From: Nocardia puris
GTDB lineage: Bacteria > Actinomycetota > Actinomycetes > Mycobacteriales > Mycobacteriaceae
DNA length: 64,000 nucleotides
Reading direction: 5' to 3'
Assembly (NCBI RefSeq): GCF_003315035.1
Contig: NZ_QNRE01000002.1
Span: 1 to 64,000 of the forward strand
Part shown: in pieces, positions 53,364-62,793 of the stretch
How the letters are laid out: each line of letters begins with the position of its first letter
Position numbering within the stretch: the stretch's first letter is position 1
Notes under the pieces: model-generated
The model's database searches: none
What the model was told of the DNA's origin: nothing
The model's input: only the letters and a program-made list of their open reading frames with translations
Made by a program: the position numbers and the translations under genes

Positions 53364-54127
53364 CGGCGGGGGTGCTCGGCGGCGAGATCGCGCGAAATCG
53401 ACTGGGCGACAGCGCGAACGGTGTCGAGGTGGGCGGCTCGGTGCGACGGGTCGGTGAGCCGGTCCAGGTCGCCCACGATGCCGATCGCGCCGACCACGCG
53501 CCCGCCCGCGTCACGCAGGGGCGCGGCGAGCGACGCGCGTTCGAAGGAGTACTCGCCCACGTCTTCGGCGTAGCCCTGCGCGCGGACCCGGGCGATCTCG
53601 CTCGCCAAGGTGCGCGGGGCGGTGATCGTGCGGCGCGTGAAGGCGGCGAGCGCGCCGGTCCCGGCGCGCTCGGTGAGTCCGGGAGTGTAGGCGAGCAGCA
53701 CCTTGCCGAGCGCGGTCGCGTGCAACGGCAGGTCGACGCCGACGCGCAACGTCTGGGGACCGCCGCCGGGGCGGAAGACGTGGTGCGCGATCCGCACCCG
53801 CTCGCCGTGCAGCGCGCCGATGCGCACCGACTCGCCGGTGCGGGCGGCGAGGGTGTCGGCCCAGTTCATGGCGTAGGAGCGCAGCACGTTGGTGTCCAGC
53901 GGCGGCGCGGTGAGCCCGAGGGCGGCGGTGCCGACGAGGTAGCGGCCCGTGCGCGGGTCCTGGTCGAGGTAGCCGACGCGCAGCAGGGTGCGCAACAGAC
54001 CGTGCGCCGTGGTCTTGGGCAGGCCGAGCGCGCTCGCCAGCTCACCCACGCCCACGCCGAACGGCGCGTCCGCCACCACGCGCAGGATCGCGGCGGCGCG
54101 CTCGATCGACTGGATCGGACCCGGCAC
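53360..54127 (-). CDS. IclR-family transcriptional regulator of glycerol genes
   Basis: IclR regulator of 255 residues. The N-terminal winged helix includes [17 protein letters not shown] and [20 protein letters not shown]; the C-terminal effector domain has [12 protein letters not shown] and [23 protein letters not shown] start at 54127. Its gene overlaps glpK1 and lies opposite glpK2-glpD, so it very likely controls both arms. Effector unknown but probably glycerol or its phosphate. Confidence 0.9.
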   Translation of the reverse strand: MPGPIQSIERAAAILRVVADAPFGVGVGELASALGLPKTTAHGLLRTLLRVGYLDQDPRTGRYLVGTAALGLTAPPLDTNVLRSYAMNWADTLAARTGESVRIGALHGERVRIAHHVFRPGGGPQTLRVGVDLPLHATALGKVLLAYTPGLTERAGTGALAAFTRRTITAPRTLASEIARVRAQGYAEDVGEYSFERASLAAPLRDAGGRVVGAIGIVGDLDRLTDPSHRAAHLDTVRAVAQSISRDLAAEHPRR

Positions 54128-54144
54128 CCCACCACCCTAGCGCC

Positions 54145-54170
54145 GAAACGTTCGACATTGTCGTACGGAC
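54145..54170. promoter_or_regulatory. Candidate IclR operator in the glycerol divergent promoter
   Basis: CGACATTGTCG (54153-54163) is a perfect 11-base palindrome with a single central base, 26 bases from the IclR start in the divergent region, with AACG/CGTA-type flanks. Confidence 0.5.
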
Positions 54171-54259
54171 CCCGTTGCCGGGCCGGTGGCGGCTCCCTAC
54201 TGTCGGCAACGACGCCCCGGCCACGCGCGCCGGGCAACGGACAGCATGGAGAACGAGAC

Positions 54260-55774
54260 ATGCCAGACCTCATCGGTGCGGTCGACCAAGGCACCACCAG
54301 CACGCGCTTCCTGGTCTTCGACCGCGCGGGCGCGGTGGTGGCCGGCCACCAGCTCGAGCACGAGCAGATCCTGCCGCGTCCCGGCTGGGTCGAGCACAAC
54401 CCGGTGGAGATCTGGGAGCGCACCTCGGCGGTGATCCAGACCGCGCTCAACGCCCACGGCCTGCGCGCGGGCGATCTCGCCGCGCTCGGCGTGACGAATC
54501 AGCGCGAGACCACCGTCGTGTGGGACCGCCGCACCGGCAGGCCATATCACAACGCGATCGTCTGGCAGGACACGCGCACCGACCGCATCGCCGCCGACCT
54601 CGAGGACCGCGCCGGCGCGCTGATCCGGCACCGGACCGGCCTGCCGCCCGCCCCGTATTTCTCCGGCGGCAAACTGCGCTGGCTGCTCGACACCGTCGAG
54701 GGCCTGCGCGCGGCGGCCGACCGCGGCGACGCGCTGTTCGGCACCATCGACTCCTGGCTGCTGTGGAACCTCACGGGCGGTCCGCGCGGCGGTGTGCACG
54801 TCACCGATGTGACCAACGCCAGCCGCACCATGCTCATGGATCTCGAAACCCTGGACTGGGACGACGAATTGCTCGCGCTGTTCGGCATCCCGCGCGCCAT
54901 GCTGCCCTCCATCCGCCCCTCCTCGGACCCGGATCTCTATGGGCACACCGCCGCCCACGGCCCGCTCGACGGCGAGGTGGCGCTGGCCGCCGCCGTGGGC
55001 GATCAGCAGGCAGCCATGATCGGGCAGGTGTGCTTCGCACCGGGCGAGGCGAAGAACACCTACGGCACCGGAAACTTCCTGCTGCTCAATACCGGAACCA
55101 CACCGATGCGCTCGTCGAACGGCCTGCTCACCACCGTCTGCTACCAATTGGGTTCCGCCGCACCGGTCTACGCGCTGGAAGGGTCCATCGCGGTGACCGG
55201 CTCGGCCGTGCAGTGGCTGCGCGATCAGCTCGGCATCATCCAAGGCGCCTCGCAGAGCGAGACATTGGCGGGCGAGGTCGCCGACAACGGCGGCGTCTAC
55301 TTCGTGCCCGCGTTCTCCGGCCTGTACGCGCCGCACTGGCGTTCCGACGCCCGCGGCGCGATCGTCGGCCTCACCCGCTACGCCACCAACGCCCACATCG
55401 CCCGCGCCACCCTGGAGGCGATCTGCTACCAGACCCGCGACGTGGCCGACGCCATGGTCAAGGACTCCGGTGTGGCGCTGGAGGTGCTGAAGGTGGACGG
55501 GGGAGTCACCGCGAACAACCTGTGCATGCGCATCCAGGCCGACGTGCTGGGTGTGCCGGTGAGCAGGCCCGTCGTCGCCGAGACCACCGCCCTCGGCGCG
55601 GCCTACGCGGCCGGACTGGCCGTCGGATTCTGGGGCGGGACCGACGAATTGCGCCGCAACTGGCGCGAATCGGCGCGCTGGCAGCCGGAATGGACCCCCG
55701 CGCAGCGCGCCGCCGGATACGAGGGCTGGCGCAAGGCCGTCGACCGGACGCTCGACTGGGTCCCCACGCACTGA
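54260..55774 (+). CDS. glpK: Glycerol kinase (copy 2)
   Basis: Second FGGY glycerol kinase, 504 residues and clearly related to copy 1. [60 protein letters not shown] and [13 protein letters not shown] are in place. Both copies look intact. ATG at 54260. It lies 41 bases before glpD and should be co-transcribed with it. Confidence 0.93.
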   Translation: MPDLIGAVDQGTTSTRFLVFDRAGAVVAGHQLEHEQILPRPGWVEHNPVEIWERTSAVIQTALNAHGLRAGDLAALGVTNQRETTVVWDRRTGRPYHNAIVWQDTRTDRIAADLEDRAGALIRHRTGLPPAPYFSGGKLRWLLDTVEGLRAAADRGDALFGTIDSWLLWNLTGGPRGGVHVTDVTNASRTMLMDLETLDWDDELLALFGIPRAMLPSIRPSSDPDLYGHTAAHGPLDGEVALAAAVGDQQAAMIGQVCFAPGEAKNTYGTGNFLLLNTGTTPMRSSNGLLTTVCYQLGSAAPVYALEGSIAVTGSAVQWLRDQLGIIQGASQSETLAGEVADNGGVYFVPAFSGLYAPHWRSDARGAIVGLTRYATNAHIARATLEAICYQTRDVADAMVKDSGVALEVLKVDGGVTANNLCMRIQADVLGVPVSRPVVAETTALGAAYAAGLAVGFWGGTDELRRNWRESARWQPEWTPAQRAAGYEGWRKAVDRTLDWVPTH

Positions 55775-55815
55775 ACAGCGCACGCGCGCAACCACTACCG
55801 AAAAGGACACCGACA

Positions 55816-57570
55816 ATGGCCGACCGATCCCTCACCGCCCCGGTCGCGATGAGCCCGGCGCGACGCGCCCGCGCCCTCGACACCATGGCGAACACCGAAC
55901 TCGACGTGCTCGTCGTCGGTGCGGGCGTGGTGGGCGCGGGCGCGGCGCTCGACGCCGTGACACGCGGGCTCACCGTGGGACTGGTGGAGGCCCGCGACTA
56001 CGCCTCCGGCACCTCCAGCCGTTCCTCCAAGCTGATCCACGGCGGGCTGCGCTACCTCAAGCAGCTCAACTTCGCGCTGGTGTTCGAGGCGCTGCGGGAA
56101 CGGTCGCTGATCCTGGACACCCTCGCGCCGCACCTGGCCAAGCCGGTGGAGTTCGTGTACCCGCTCGAGAAGCCCGGTCTGGACCGGGCCTGGGTCGGCG
56201 CCGGCGTCGGCGTGTACGACGTGCTCGGCGCGGGGCGCGGTGTGCCCGCGCACCATCGGCACCTCGGGAAGCGGAAGACGTTGGCGCGCTTCCCCGGAGC
56301 CAAGCGCGGCGGGGTGCACGGCGGCGTCAGCTTCTACGAGGGGCAGCTCGACGACGCGCGCCACACCATGATGCTGGCGCGCACGGCCGCGAGCCACGGC
56401 GCGCACGTCGCCTCGAGTGCGCGCGTGGTGGACTTCCTGCGCTCGGGCGACCAGGTGGTCGGCGCGGTGGTGCGGGATCTGGAGACCGGGCGGCGGATCG
56501 ACGTGCGCGCGAAGCGCGTGATCAACGCGGCCGGGCCGTGGACCGACGAGATCCAGGAAATGCTGGGCGGCGACCGGGAATTCGGCATCCGCACCTCCAA
56601 GGGCGTGCACATCGTGGTGCCGCGCGACCGGATCGACTCCGAGGTCGGGCTCATCACCGAGACCGAGAAGAGCCTGCTGTTCGTCATCCCGTGCCCGTGG
56701 AGCGACGATCACTGGGTCATCGGCACCACCGACACCGACTGGGACCACGATCTCGCCCACCCCGCCGCCACCCGCGCCGACATCGATTACATTCTCGCGC
56801 AGGTGAATCGTCTGCTCGAGCAGCCCATCGGCCATGAGGACATCGTCGGCGTGTACGCGGGGTTGCGGCCTCTGCTGGCGGCGGGTGACGTGGCGCAGAC
56901 GAGCGCGCTCTCGCGCGAGCACACGGTGGTGAACCCGGTGCCCGGCCTGGTGATCGTGGCGGGCGGCAAGTACACCACCTACCGCGTGATGGCCGCCGAC
57001 GCCGTGGATCTGGCGGTCCGTGACCTGCCCGGCCGCGTCGGCGCCTCGCGCACCGCGAAGGTTCCGCTGGTCGGCGCCCACGGCTACCGCGAACTGTCGC
57101 TGTCGCGTTCCCGCCTGGCCGCCGAGTTCGGCGTCGACGCCCGCACCGTCGACCACCTCCTGGGCCGCTACGGCAGCGCCGTCGCCGAACTGCGCGACCT
57201 GATCTTCGCCGACCCGGAACTGGCCGCCCCGCTGGGAAATTCGCGGTACCTGCGCGCCGAGATCGTCTACGCTGTCACCCACGAGGGCGCCCTGCACCTG
57301 GACGACATCCTCACCCGCCGCACGCGGCTCTCGGTCGAAACCGTCGACCGCGGCGTCCTTCTGGCGGGCGAGGTGGCGAAACTGGTCGCGCCGCACTTGG
57401 GTTGGGACGAGTCCGCCGTCGCGCGCGAGATCGAGAACTACCGGGCGCGTGTGGAGGCGGAGATCCGCTCCAATGAGCAGGTGGACGACATGGCGGCGGA
57501 CGCCGTGCGTCTCGCCGCGCCGGACTCACGCGGCGCGGCCCCGGAATCCGACGCCGTGTCGGTGTCCTGA
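55816..57570 (+). CDS. glpD: Glycerol-3-phosphate dehydrogenase, FAD-dependent
   Basis: Membrane-associated flavoenzyme of 584 residues that oxidises glycerol 3-phosphate to dihydroxyacetone phosphate and passes electrons to quinones. The N-terminal FAD site is VLVVGAGVVGAGAALDAVTR; ASGTSSRSSKLIHGGLRYLK is the GlpD signature; GTTDTDWDHD and GLRPLL follow. The C-terminal DAO_C domain has the TVDHLLGRYGSAVAEL pattern. The ATG at 55816 follows AAAAGGACAC. Completes glycerol catabolism with the kinase upstream. Confidence 0.94.
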   Translation: MADRSLTAPVAMSPARRARALDTMANTELDVLVVGAGVVGAGAALDAVTRGLTVGLVEARDYASGTSSRSSKLIHGGLRYLKQLNFALVFEALRERSLILDTLAPHLAKPVEFVYPLEKPGLDRAWVGAGVGVYDVLGAGRGVPAHHRHLGKRKTLARFPGAKRGGVHGGVSFYEGQLDDARHTMMLARTAASHGAHVASSARVVDFLRSGDQVVGAVVRDLETGRRIDVRAKRVINAAGPWTDEIQEMLGGDREFGIRTSKGVHIVVPRDRIDSEVGLITETEKSLLFVIPCPWSDDHWVIGTTDTDWDHDLAHPAATRADIDYILAQVNRLLEQPIGHEDIVGVYAGLRPLLAAGDVAQTSALSREHTVVNPVPGLVIVAGGKYTTYRVMAADAVDLAVRDLPGRVGASRTAKVPLVGAHGYRELSLSRSRLAAEFGVDARTVDHLLGRYGSAVAELRDLIFADPELAAPLGNSRYLRAEIVYAVTHEGALHLDDILTRRTRLSVETVDRGVLLAGEVAKLVAPHLGWDESAVAREIENYRARVEAEIRSNEQVDDMAADAVRLAAPDSRGAAPESDAVSVS

Positions 57571-57572
57571 CG

Positions 57573-57587
57573 CGGGGCGTCGCCCCG
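57573..57587. terminator. Short hairpin between glpD and the TetR gene
   Basis: CGGGGCG and CGCCCCG with a one-base centre between convergent stops. Short, so only tentative. Confidence 0.35.
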
Positions 57588-57590
57588 TCC

Positions 57591-58277
57591 TCATCGCGGC
57601 AGTTGCGCCTCGATGCCGTCCAGGACGATGTTCAGGCCGAGCGCGAACGACTCGTCGAAATCGGAGAACTCGAGGTGGGCGTGCGCGGACAGCGCGGGAT
57701 ACCGGTCGGCGCGCTCATCGATGTGGGCCTGGGCGTCGCGCCGTAGGTGCTTCTCGTCGTCGGAATCGCGCATCGTGGCCCGCCACACATTCTCCGACGC
57801 GACGAATCCGCTGACGTAGTAGCTCAGCGCGCCGACCGCCGCGAGCAGGGGCGCACCGGACAGTCCCGCGCGAGCGAGCGCGGCGTAGAACAGTTCGGAA
57901 CGGGCGAGGGCGTTCGGGCCGAGCAGCGGGCGGGTCGCGGTGAGGACCGGGATCCACGGGTGGCGGCGCATCACCTCCCGGCTGCGCGTGAGCTGGCGGG
58001 TCAGGAGTTCCCGCCACGGGGCGTTCGCGTCGTCCGGTGTGCGGTCGATCTCGGCGAACGCGGCGTGGAGGGCCAGGTCCAGCACGTCCTCTCGGGTTTC
58101 GACGTAGGCGTAGAGCGACATCGTGCCCGCGTCCAGGCGGGCGGCCAACCGGCGCATGGAGAATCCGTCGACGCCTTCCGCGTCCAGCAGATCCATTGCG
58201 GCCGAGACGATCCGCTCCCGGGAGAGCCGGGGTTTGCGCGGCGGACCCTGATCGCGCAGCCAGACGGTGCGAGGCAT
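57591..58277 (-). CDS. TetR-family regulator
   Basis: TetR-type repressor of 228 residues with a TetR_C-like sensor domain. The DNA-binding part has LSRERIVSAAMDLLDAEGVD and GFSMRRLAARLDAGTMSLYA. Start ATG at 58277 (MPRTVWLRDQ); upstream frame not conserved. A perfect palindrome lies 20 bases upstream between it and a decayed gene. Confidence 0.9.
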   Translation of the reverse strand: MPRTVWLRDQGPPRKPRLSRERIVSAAMDLLDAEGVDGFSMRRLAARLDAGTMSLYAYVETREDVLDLALHAAFAEIDRTPDDANAPWRELLTRQLTRSREVMRRHPWIPVLTATRPLLGPNALARSELFYAALARAGLSGAPLLAAVGALSYYVSGFVASENVWRATMRDSDDEKHLRRDAQAHIDERADRYPALSAHAHLEFSDFDESFALGLNIVLDGIEAQLPR

Positions 58278-58296
58278 AGCTCCTCCTCGAACGTGC

Positions 58297-58318
58297 GCTG
58301 TACGAAAAATCGTACAGC
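58297..58318. promoter_or_regulatory. Perfect TetR operator
   Basis: GCTGTACGA-AAAA-TCGTACAGC, nine-base arms around AAAA, 22 bases in all, between the TetR start and the truncated gene. Its size and place fit autoregulation by the TetR protein. Confidence 0.75.
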
Positions 58319-58357
58319 TAGCTTCGCGGTGATGACTGTCGAAGTGTGGAGGCGACG

Positions 58358-58623
58358 ATGACGACGCGACAGGAGTGGATCCGCGACTACCGCTGCTGGC
58401 CCTGCAGCTCGATCGGCAGGTGAGCGGGACTGTGCTCATCTACCAGGGGCCGCCCGAATGGAACCGGCAGGTGGACGCCGAGGAACCGCCGCCCGCCGGT
58501 CGATTGGTGGATGACGCCGACCGGTTGCTCGGCACGCTGCCGTTCGAGCCCGCGCGCTCGCGGTACGTCGCCGCGCAGGTCCGGGCGATGCGGGCGGTGG
58601 CGCGGCAGTCGGCCGGCGAACTG
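58358..58623 (+). pseudogene. Frameshifted and truncated DUF885-like gene
   Basis: ATG at 58358 (after GGAGG) begins MTTRQEWIRDY, then the frame ends within 12 codons; one base shift near 58390 gives LLALQLDRQVSGTVLIYQG and PPEWNRQVDAE, DADRLLGTLPFEP, YVAAQVRAMRAVARQSAGEL, which reads like the first 90 residues of an actinobacterial DUF885-type protein. The rest is missing; the 3' end of the sortase gene begins at 58625. Both a frameshift and a 3' deletion are needed, so the gene is dead while its operator and regulator remain. Family tentative. Confidence 0.6.
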
Positions 58624-58624
58624 T

Positions 58625-59350
58625 TCAGTGGGCCAGGGCGGAGGATTCGGTGCCGGTGAACGTGGTGTAGATGATCACGTTGTCGCGGTAGGCGCGACGG
58701 ACCGGGTCGAAACTTCCTCCGCAGGTGACCAATTGGAGGTCGGCGGTGCCGTGGAAGCCGTAGACGGCCTGGTTCGGGAAGGCGTTCTTGGGGACGGTTT
58801 CAGTGCGGGTGACGAGGAATTCGGCAGTAGTGTTGTCGGCTCTGTCGACGCGCACGGTGTCGCCGGGGCGTAGCTCGCCGAGGCGGAAGAAGACGGCGCG
58901 GCCGCGATAGGAGTCGACATGGCCGAGGATCACCGCCGAGCCGAGTTCGCCTGGCGTGGCGCCTGATTCGTACCAGGACGGGCGATCGAAACGCGCCGGG
59001 TCGGCGACAGTTCCGTCCGGGCGTAGGGCGACCCGGTCGAGTGGAATGCTGAGGTCGAGGGCGGGGATGGAGAGCGCGGTGGGGGTGGAGCGGGGGAGCG
59101 CGCCCGCGGGGGGTGTCGGGGCGCTGAGAGCGCCCGTGCCGTCATTGGGCGGCGTGGACACCTGGTGTGCGGTGGTGAGGGCGGAGGCCGTGAACAGGGT
59201 TGCCGCAATGGTGAGGAGCGTGAGCGATGCCCGTACGCGGAAGCGGTGTTTCGGGTCAGTGGCGGGTTCCGGCGCCGATGCGATAGGGGACCGGGTGTGT
59301 TGGTTCGCTTCGACAGGGGGCGGGTTGTGTTCGCGGCGAGGGGTTTTCAT
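58625..59350 (-). CDS. Sortase (class F/E type)
   Basis: Transpeptidase that attaches surface proteins, 241 residues from the ATG at 59350 (MKTPRREHNP); the frame is open to 59398. A hydrophobic anchor lies at about residues 40-60. The catalytic core has SIPALDLSIPLDRVALRP, a His in LGHVDSYRG, the active Cys in LVTCGG and the Arg in DPVRRAYRDNVIIY. It is next to a repeat-rich surface protein on the same strand 184 bases upstream, the likely substrate. Class by overall pattern. Confidence 0.88.
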   Translation of the reverse strand: MKTPRREHNPPPVEANQHTRSPIASAPEPATDPKHRFRVRASLTLLTIAATLFTASALTTAHQVSTPPNDGTGALSAPTPPAGALPRSTPTALSIPALDLSIPLDRVALRPDGTVADPARFDRPSWYESGATPGELGSAVILGHVDSYRGRAVFFRLGELRPGDTVRVDRADNTTAEFLVTRTETVPKNAFPNQAVYGFHGTADLQLVTCGGSFDPVRRAYRDNVIIYTTFTGTESSALAH

Positions 59351-59534
59351 TCGTGGTCCCGGGTGTGATTTCAGGGGGTTGTCGGCGATTCGGTTCACTG
59401 CCTATGCCGCTGGATGGGTTGTGGTCGCGGCGAGAGATTCTCGTCGTGGATCCGAATGAGGTTCCGCCCGGCGATCCGGTCACATCGGTGACCGGATCGA
59501 CCGGGCCGGTCCAGACCACGGTGGGGTTCGGCGT

Positions 59535-60842
59535 TCAGCGGCCGGTCGCGCGTATTCTGTTCGGTCGACGGATGAGGTAGACCGCCGCCACCAGCGCCAA
59601 CAGCCCGAGGCCGGCCAGCACAGCGCGCGCGGAGTGCAGGGCACCGCCCAGGCCGGTTTCCGGGTGCCCCGTGGGGATGGGATACCCGGGAGCGGATGTG
59701 ACGGCCGAATCGGTGGAAGGGCCACCGGCGGTCGAGGTTCGGCCATCGGGTGCGGACGTGCCCGCGGCGCTGCTGCCCGGAGCTGCCCCACTGGGCGCGC
59801 CGGGATTGCCGCCCGAGGGCGCGCCTGGCTGCTGCCCCTTCGGTGCGGGGGAGGTCGGGCCGAGCGCCAACCCGCCGAGCGCGGCCGCCCCGGCGCCGGC
59901 GCCGACCGCCGCGCTGCCCACCGCCGCGCTGCCCACCGCCGCACTACCCACCGCCGCGCTGCCGAGGGCTGCGCTACCCACGGCCGCGCTTCCGGTGCTG
60001 AGCAGCAGCCCCAGCGTGCCGATCCCGCCGAATGCGCTGCCTGTCCCGAGGACGGCGAGTAGCGGAGCCGCTGCCGCGCTTCCGGTGCCGAACAGCGCCG
60101 CCCCGCCCAGAGCGCTGCCCGTGCCGACGCCGAGCAGAGTGGTCAGTAGCGGTGCCGCTGTCGCGCTTCCGGTGCCGAGCAGTCCGGCGCTGCCGGTGCC
60201 CAGCGTGGTCAGAGCCCCTGCGGCGCTTCCTGTTCCGAGTGAGCCGGCGCTACCCGCACCCACTCCCAGCAATGTGGTCAGCAACGGGCCGACCGCCACC
60301 GCGCTGCCCGTGGCGAGCGCCGACGATCCGGCATCCAGCGCACTGGCTCCGAGCCCGAGTGCGGAACCCGCGCTCCCTGCGCCGAGCGCTTCGGCGCTGC
60401 CCAATCCCAACGCGCTCGCGCTGCCGGACCCTGACGCGCTCGCGCTGCCGGAACCCAGCGCGTCCGTGCTCCCGGTCCCCAGAGCGAGTGCTGTTCCGGC
60501 ACTACCGCTTTCGAGTACACCGCTTCCGCTACCGAGCGCTTCCGTGCCGAGGCCGAGTGCTGTTCCGGCACTACCGCTTTCGATTCCGGTCGCACTCCCG
60601 GACCCCGCGCCGAGTGCGCCTCCGGCGCTCCCCGGCTCCAGGGCGAGCGGAATGCCGGCACTGCCGGTCGTGGTCGATCGGGCGTCGATTCCGGAGGACC
60701 CCAAGCTGAGGCCCGCCGAGCCGGTGCCGATCTCCAGACCGTCGGCATGGCCCACGGGTGCGGCGACCGCGACGAGTGCGGTCGTGCTGAGAGCTGCGGT
60801 GGCCAGGGTCGCCGCCCGCCGCAGTCGTATACGAGAGTTCAT
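59535..60842 (-). CDS. Gly/Ser/Ala repeat surface protein with HPETG sorting-like signal
   Basis: Secreted, low-complexity protein of 435 residues (an ATG one codon earlier is also possible). MNSRIRLRRAATLATAALST starts the signal peptide, cleaved near GHADG. The body consists of GTGSA/GSAAL-type repeats, including a run of GSAAV units. The C-terminus has GHPETGLGGALHSARAVLAG, a hydrophobic span, then RRPNRIRATGR. HPETG resembles LPxTG with His for Leu. Together with the adjacent sortase this points to cell-wall anchoring. Confidence 0.75.
   Translation of the reverse strand: MNSRIRLRRAATLATAALSTTALVAVAAPVGHADGLEIGTGSAGLSLGSSGIDARSTTTGSAGIPLALEPGSAGGALGAGSGSATGIESGSAGTALGLGTEALGSGSGVLESGSAGTALALGTGSTDALGSGSASASGSGSASALGLGSAEALGAGSAGSALGLGASALDAGSSALATGSAVAVGPLLTTLLGVGAGSAGSLGTGSAAGALTTLGTGSAGLLGTGSATAAPLLTTLLGVGTGSALGGAALFGTGSAAAAPLLAVLGTGSAFGGIGTLGLLLSTGSAAVGSAALGSAAVGSAAVGSAAVGSAAVGAGAGAAALGGLALGPTSPAPKGQQPGAPSGGNPGAPSGAAPGSSAAGTSAPDGRTSTAGGPSTDSAVTSAPGYPIPTGHPETGLGGALHSARAVLAGLGLLALVAAVYLIRRPNRIRATGR
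59905..59994. repeat. Tandem 15-base repeat in the surface protein gene
   Basis: Six copies of a 15-base unit (ACCGCCGCGCTGCCC and variants) read on the minus strand as GSAAV/GSAAL pentapeptides. The first two copies are identical; the later ones diverge. Copy number is a likely source of length variation. Confidence 0.8.
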
Positions 60843-60845
60843 CAT

Positions 60846-61552
60846 GTCATTCCCTGCCGAAACTAATGACCCGCACGCAGGAAGCGACATTGCTAGATGT
60901 GTGCTGAATCGGATACCTCCGCTGGCGCCGCTGTCGATCATTCACCGAATTCCGGACCGAGCAAGACGGAAGTGAGAGGGAACATGCCGGAACTGGGACT
61001 GTGGTCTGCGAATCAGTCCGGAATAGATTCGAGTGTCCACAGATTAGCTGAATGGTCGAGCAGATGCCGTTTCGCTCGGATTGTCCCTATTTCTAGAGCT
61101 ACCGCAGGCCTCGAACGACTGCGCGAGCGGTCCCGCCGGAGCCGCGCTCCGGCTGTCGTTCTCGGACTGTTATTCGGGTGTCGAAGGATCGTTACATCCA
61201 ATCCGACGGTGCTCCGCGCGCGAGAGGGCCGACTGGCGTGGACGTGAGACGCCGCCGCGACAGTGGAGCGGCCCTGCGCCGGCACGAGATGCCCGTCAGT
61301 CATGATCGCCTTCGCACGCTGTGTTCGCGGTCTGGACTTCCGGCAGCGTGCCCTCGCGTCGGCCCTGCCCGGAGGTGATCACTTCTCCGTCGGTACGGGT
61401 CGCTCGATAGGCATCCGACGCGGGTCGAAATGCCCGAAAAGCCCTGCCCAGGTGTGCGACTCTCACGGGGCGAAGTCGTCCGGACCGTCGGGGCCGCCCG
61501 CCCCGCCATCCTGTTCCTCAGCGCTCGGCCGAGAGGATGCCGGACGGCTTTC
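60846..61552. other. Gene-free region of about 700 bases
   Basis: Lower GC than the neighbours. It should include the promoters of the surface protein (minus) and the secretion substrate (plus). No convincing ORF, RNA gene or repeat seen. Confidence 0.4.
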
Positions 61553-62626
61553 ATGGGGGTGGTGTCGTTGAGCGACTCGTTGAACGTCGATCCGGAGCGT
61601 ATCCGGACGCACGCGGGGAATGTGGAGAAGCTGGCGGCGCCGTTGGCGCAGGCGTTGGAGGCGGCGCGGGCGGTATCGGCGCCCTCGGACGCGTTCGGCA
61701 AGTTGTGCGCGTCCTTGCCGCCGTTGTTCGTGGATTCGGTGCAGGAAGACGGGATCGCGGCGATCCAGGCCGCGATCGACGCGGTCGGCGTCGATGCGGG
61801 AAAGCTGCGCCAGGTGGCGGACGGTTTCACCACCACCGACGCGTCGAATGCGAACAAGGTGAAATCGGCGCAGAGTGATCTGCCGGGGGGGAGCAGGTCG
61901 AATCCGCTGATCGCCTCGGTGGAGGATTCCACCGAATGGTATTCCGGCGTCACGCTTTTCGAGACCGTAGCCGATCTCAATTCGGCGATATCGTCGGGGT
62001 CGTGGATCGAGGCCGGGGTGGGGCTGGTGGCCACCGGCATCGAGGTCGCCGCGATGGTTGTCGACCCGCTGGGCACCCTGGCGGGCTTCGGGGTCGGGTT
62101 CCTGATCGAGCACGTGCAGCCGTTGCAGGACGCTCTGGATTGGGTTGCGAGGGACCCGGATCAGATCACCGCCTACGCGAAGACCTGGGAGAACGTGTCG
62201 GCGAAGATCGCCGAGACGGCGGCGTCGCACAAGAGTGCCGTGGGGTCGGACACGGAGGAGTGGCAGGGCGCCGCGGCCTCCGCGTACAAGACACGGGCGG
62301 CGGAGACCGCGGATGCGCTCTCGGCCGCGGTGGAGGCGGCTTCGGCGGCGTCGCAGGCGATTTCGATGGCCGGCAGCATCGTGGCGGCGGTGCGGATGAC
62401 GGTGCGCGACATCGTCCTTGATGGAAGCACCCCCATTCATTTCAACCTGGATGGTTTGTCCGACTCTGAATGGATGTCGGCTGCACGGTCGGCTCGGAAT
62501 TTCGATCCTCGGTTCGATGGACATGCGACACCGTGGGAGCTGGGATTCATTCAGGATAATCGTGCGTCATGGCACACGACAGGTACGGGGGCGTTCCCGA
62601 GCGCGACCGAGCACAGGTTCTGGTGA
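61553..62626 (+). CDS. Type VII secretion substrate, EspC/WXG100-like
   Basis: Protein of about 357 residues. Residues about 8-80 form an EspC-type helical domain with LNVDPERIRTHAGNVEKLAA. The middle has a hydrophobic stretch WIEAGVGLVATGIEVAAMVV. A second WXG100-like helical pair has ENVSAKIAETAASHKSAVGS and EEWQGAAASAYKTRAAETAD, with WQG as the WxG turn. The last 60 residues are unlike these and may be a short effector or the joined end of a deletion. The start may be ATG 61553, GTG 61562 or TTG 61568. The following gene overlaps its stop. Confidence 0.7.
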   Translation: MGVVSLSDSLNVDPERIRTHAGNVEKLAAPLAQALEAARAVSAPSDAFGKLCASLPPLFVDSVQEDGIAAIQAAIDAVGVDAGKLRQVADGFTTTDASNANKVKSAQSDLPGGSRSNPLIASVEDSTEWYSGVTLFETVADLNSAISSGSWIEAGVGLVATGIEVAAMVVDPLGTLAGFGVGFLIEHVQPLQDALDWVARDPDQITAYAKTWENVSAKIAETAASHKSAVGSDTEEWQGAAASAYKTRAAETADALSAAVEAASAASQAISMAGSIVAAVRMTVRDIVLDGSTPIHFNLDGLSDSEWMSAARSARNFDPRFDGHATPWELGFIQDNRASWHTTGTGAFPSATEHRFW

Positions 62627-62793
62627 ATCGGCGCGCGGATGGGCTACCTCCGCTCATAGTGGCGACGCCGGCTTACGCGCCGGTCAGTGGGACGATCAGG
62701 GACCAAGCGGCCGTGGGTGAACGGTTGCGTGTGATCTTCGGGCGATGCATCGATGCGATGGCTGAGTTCAATGAAGGCGAGCGTGCCGAATGA
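62623..62793 (+). CDS. Small coupled protein after the type VII substrate
   Basis: Protein of 56 residues whose GTG overlaps the preceding stop (GTGA). It reads VNRRADGLPPLIVATPAYAP, GTIRDQAAVGERLRVIFGR and ends in EFNEGERAE. No family recognised. The coupling suggests translation together with the secretion substrate, as for an immunity or chaperone protein. A longer frame from ATG 62569 is also possible. Confidence 0.45.
   Translation: MNRRADGLPPLIVATPAYAPVSGTIRDQAAVGERLRVIFGRCIDAMAEFNEGERAE

Noticed and set aside
59905..59994. Repeat run as CRISPR or regulatory array
   Set aside because: The repeats are contiguous 15-base units, in frame with a coding sequence, without spacers.
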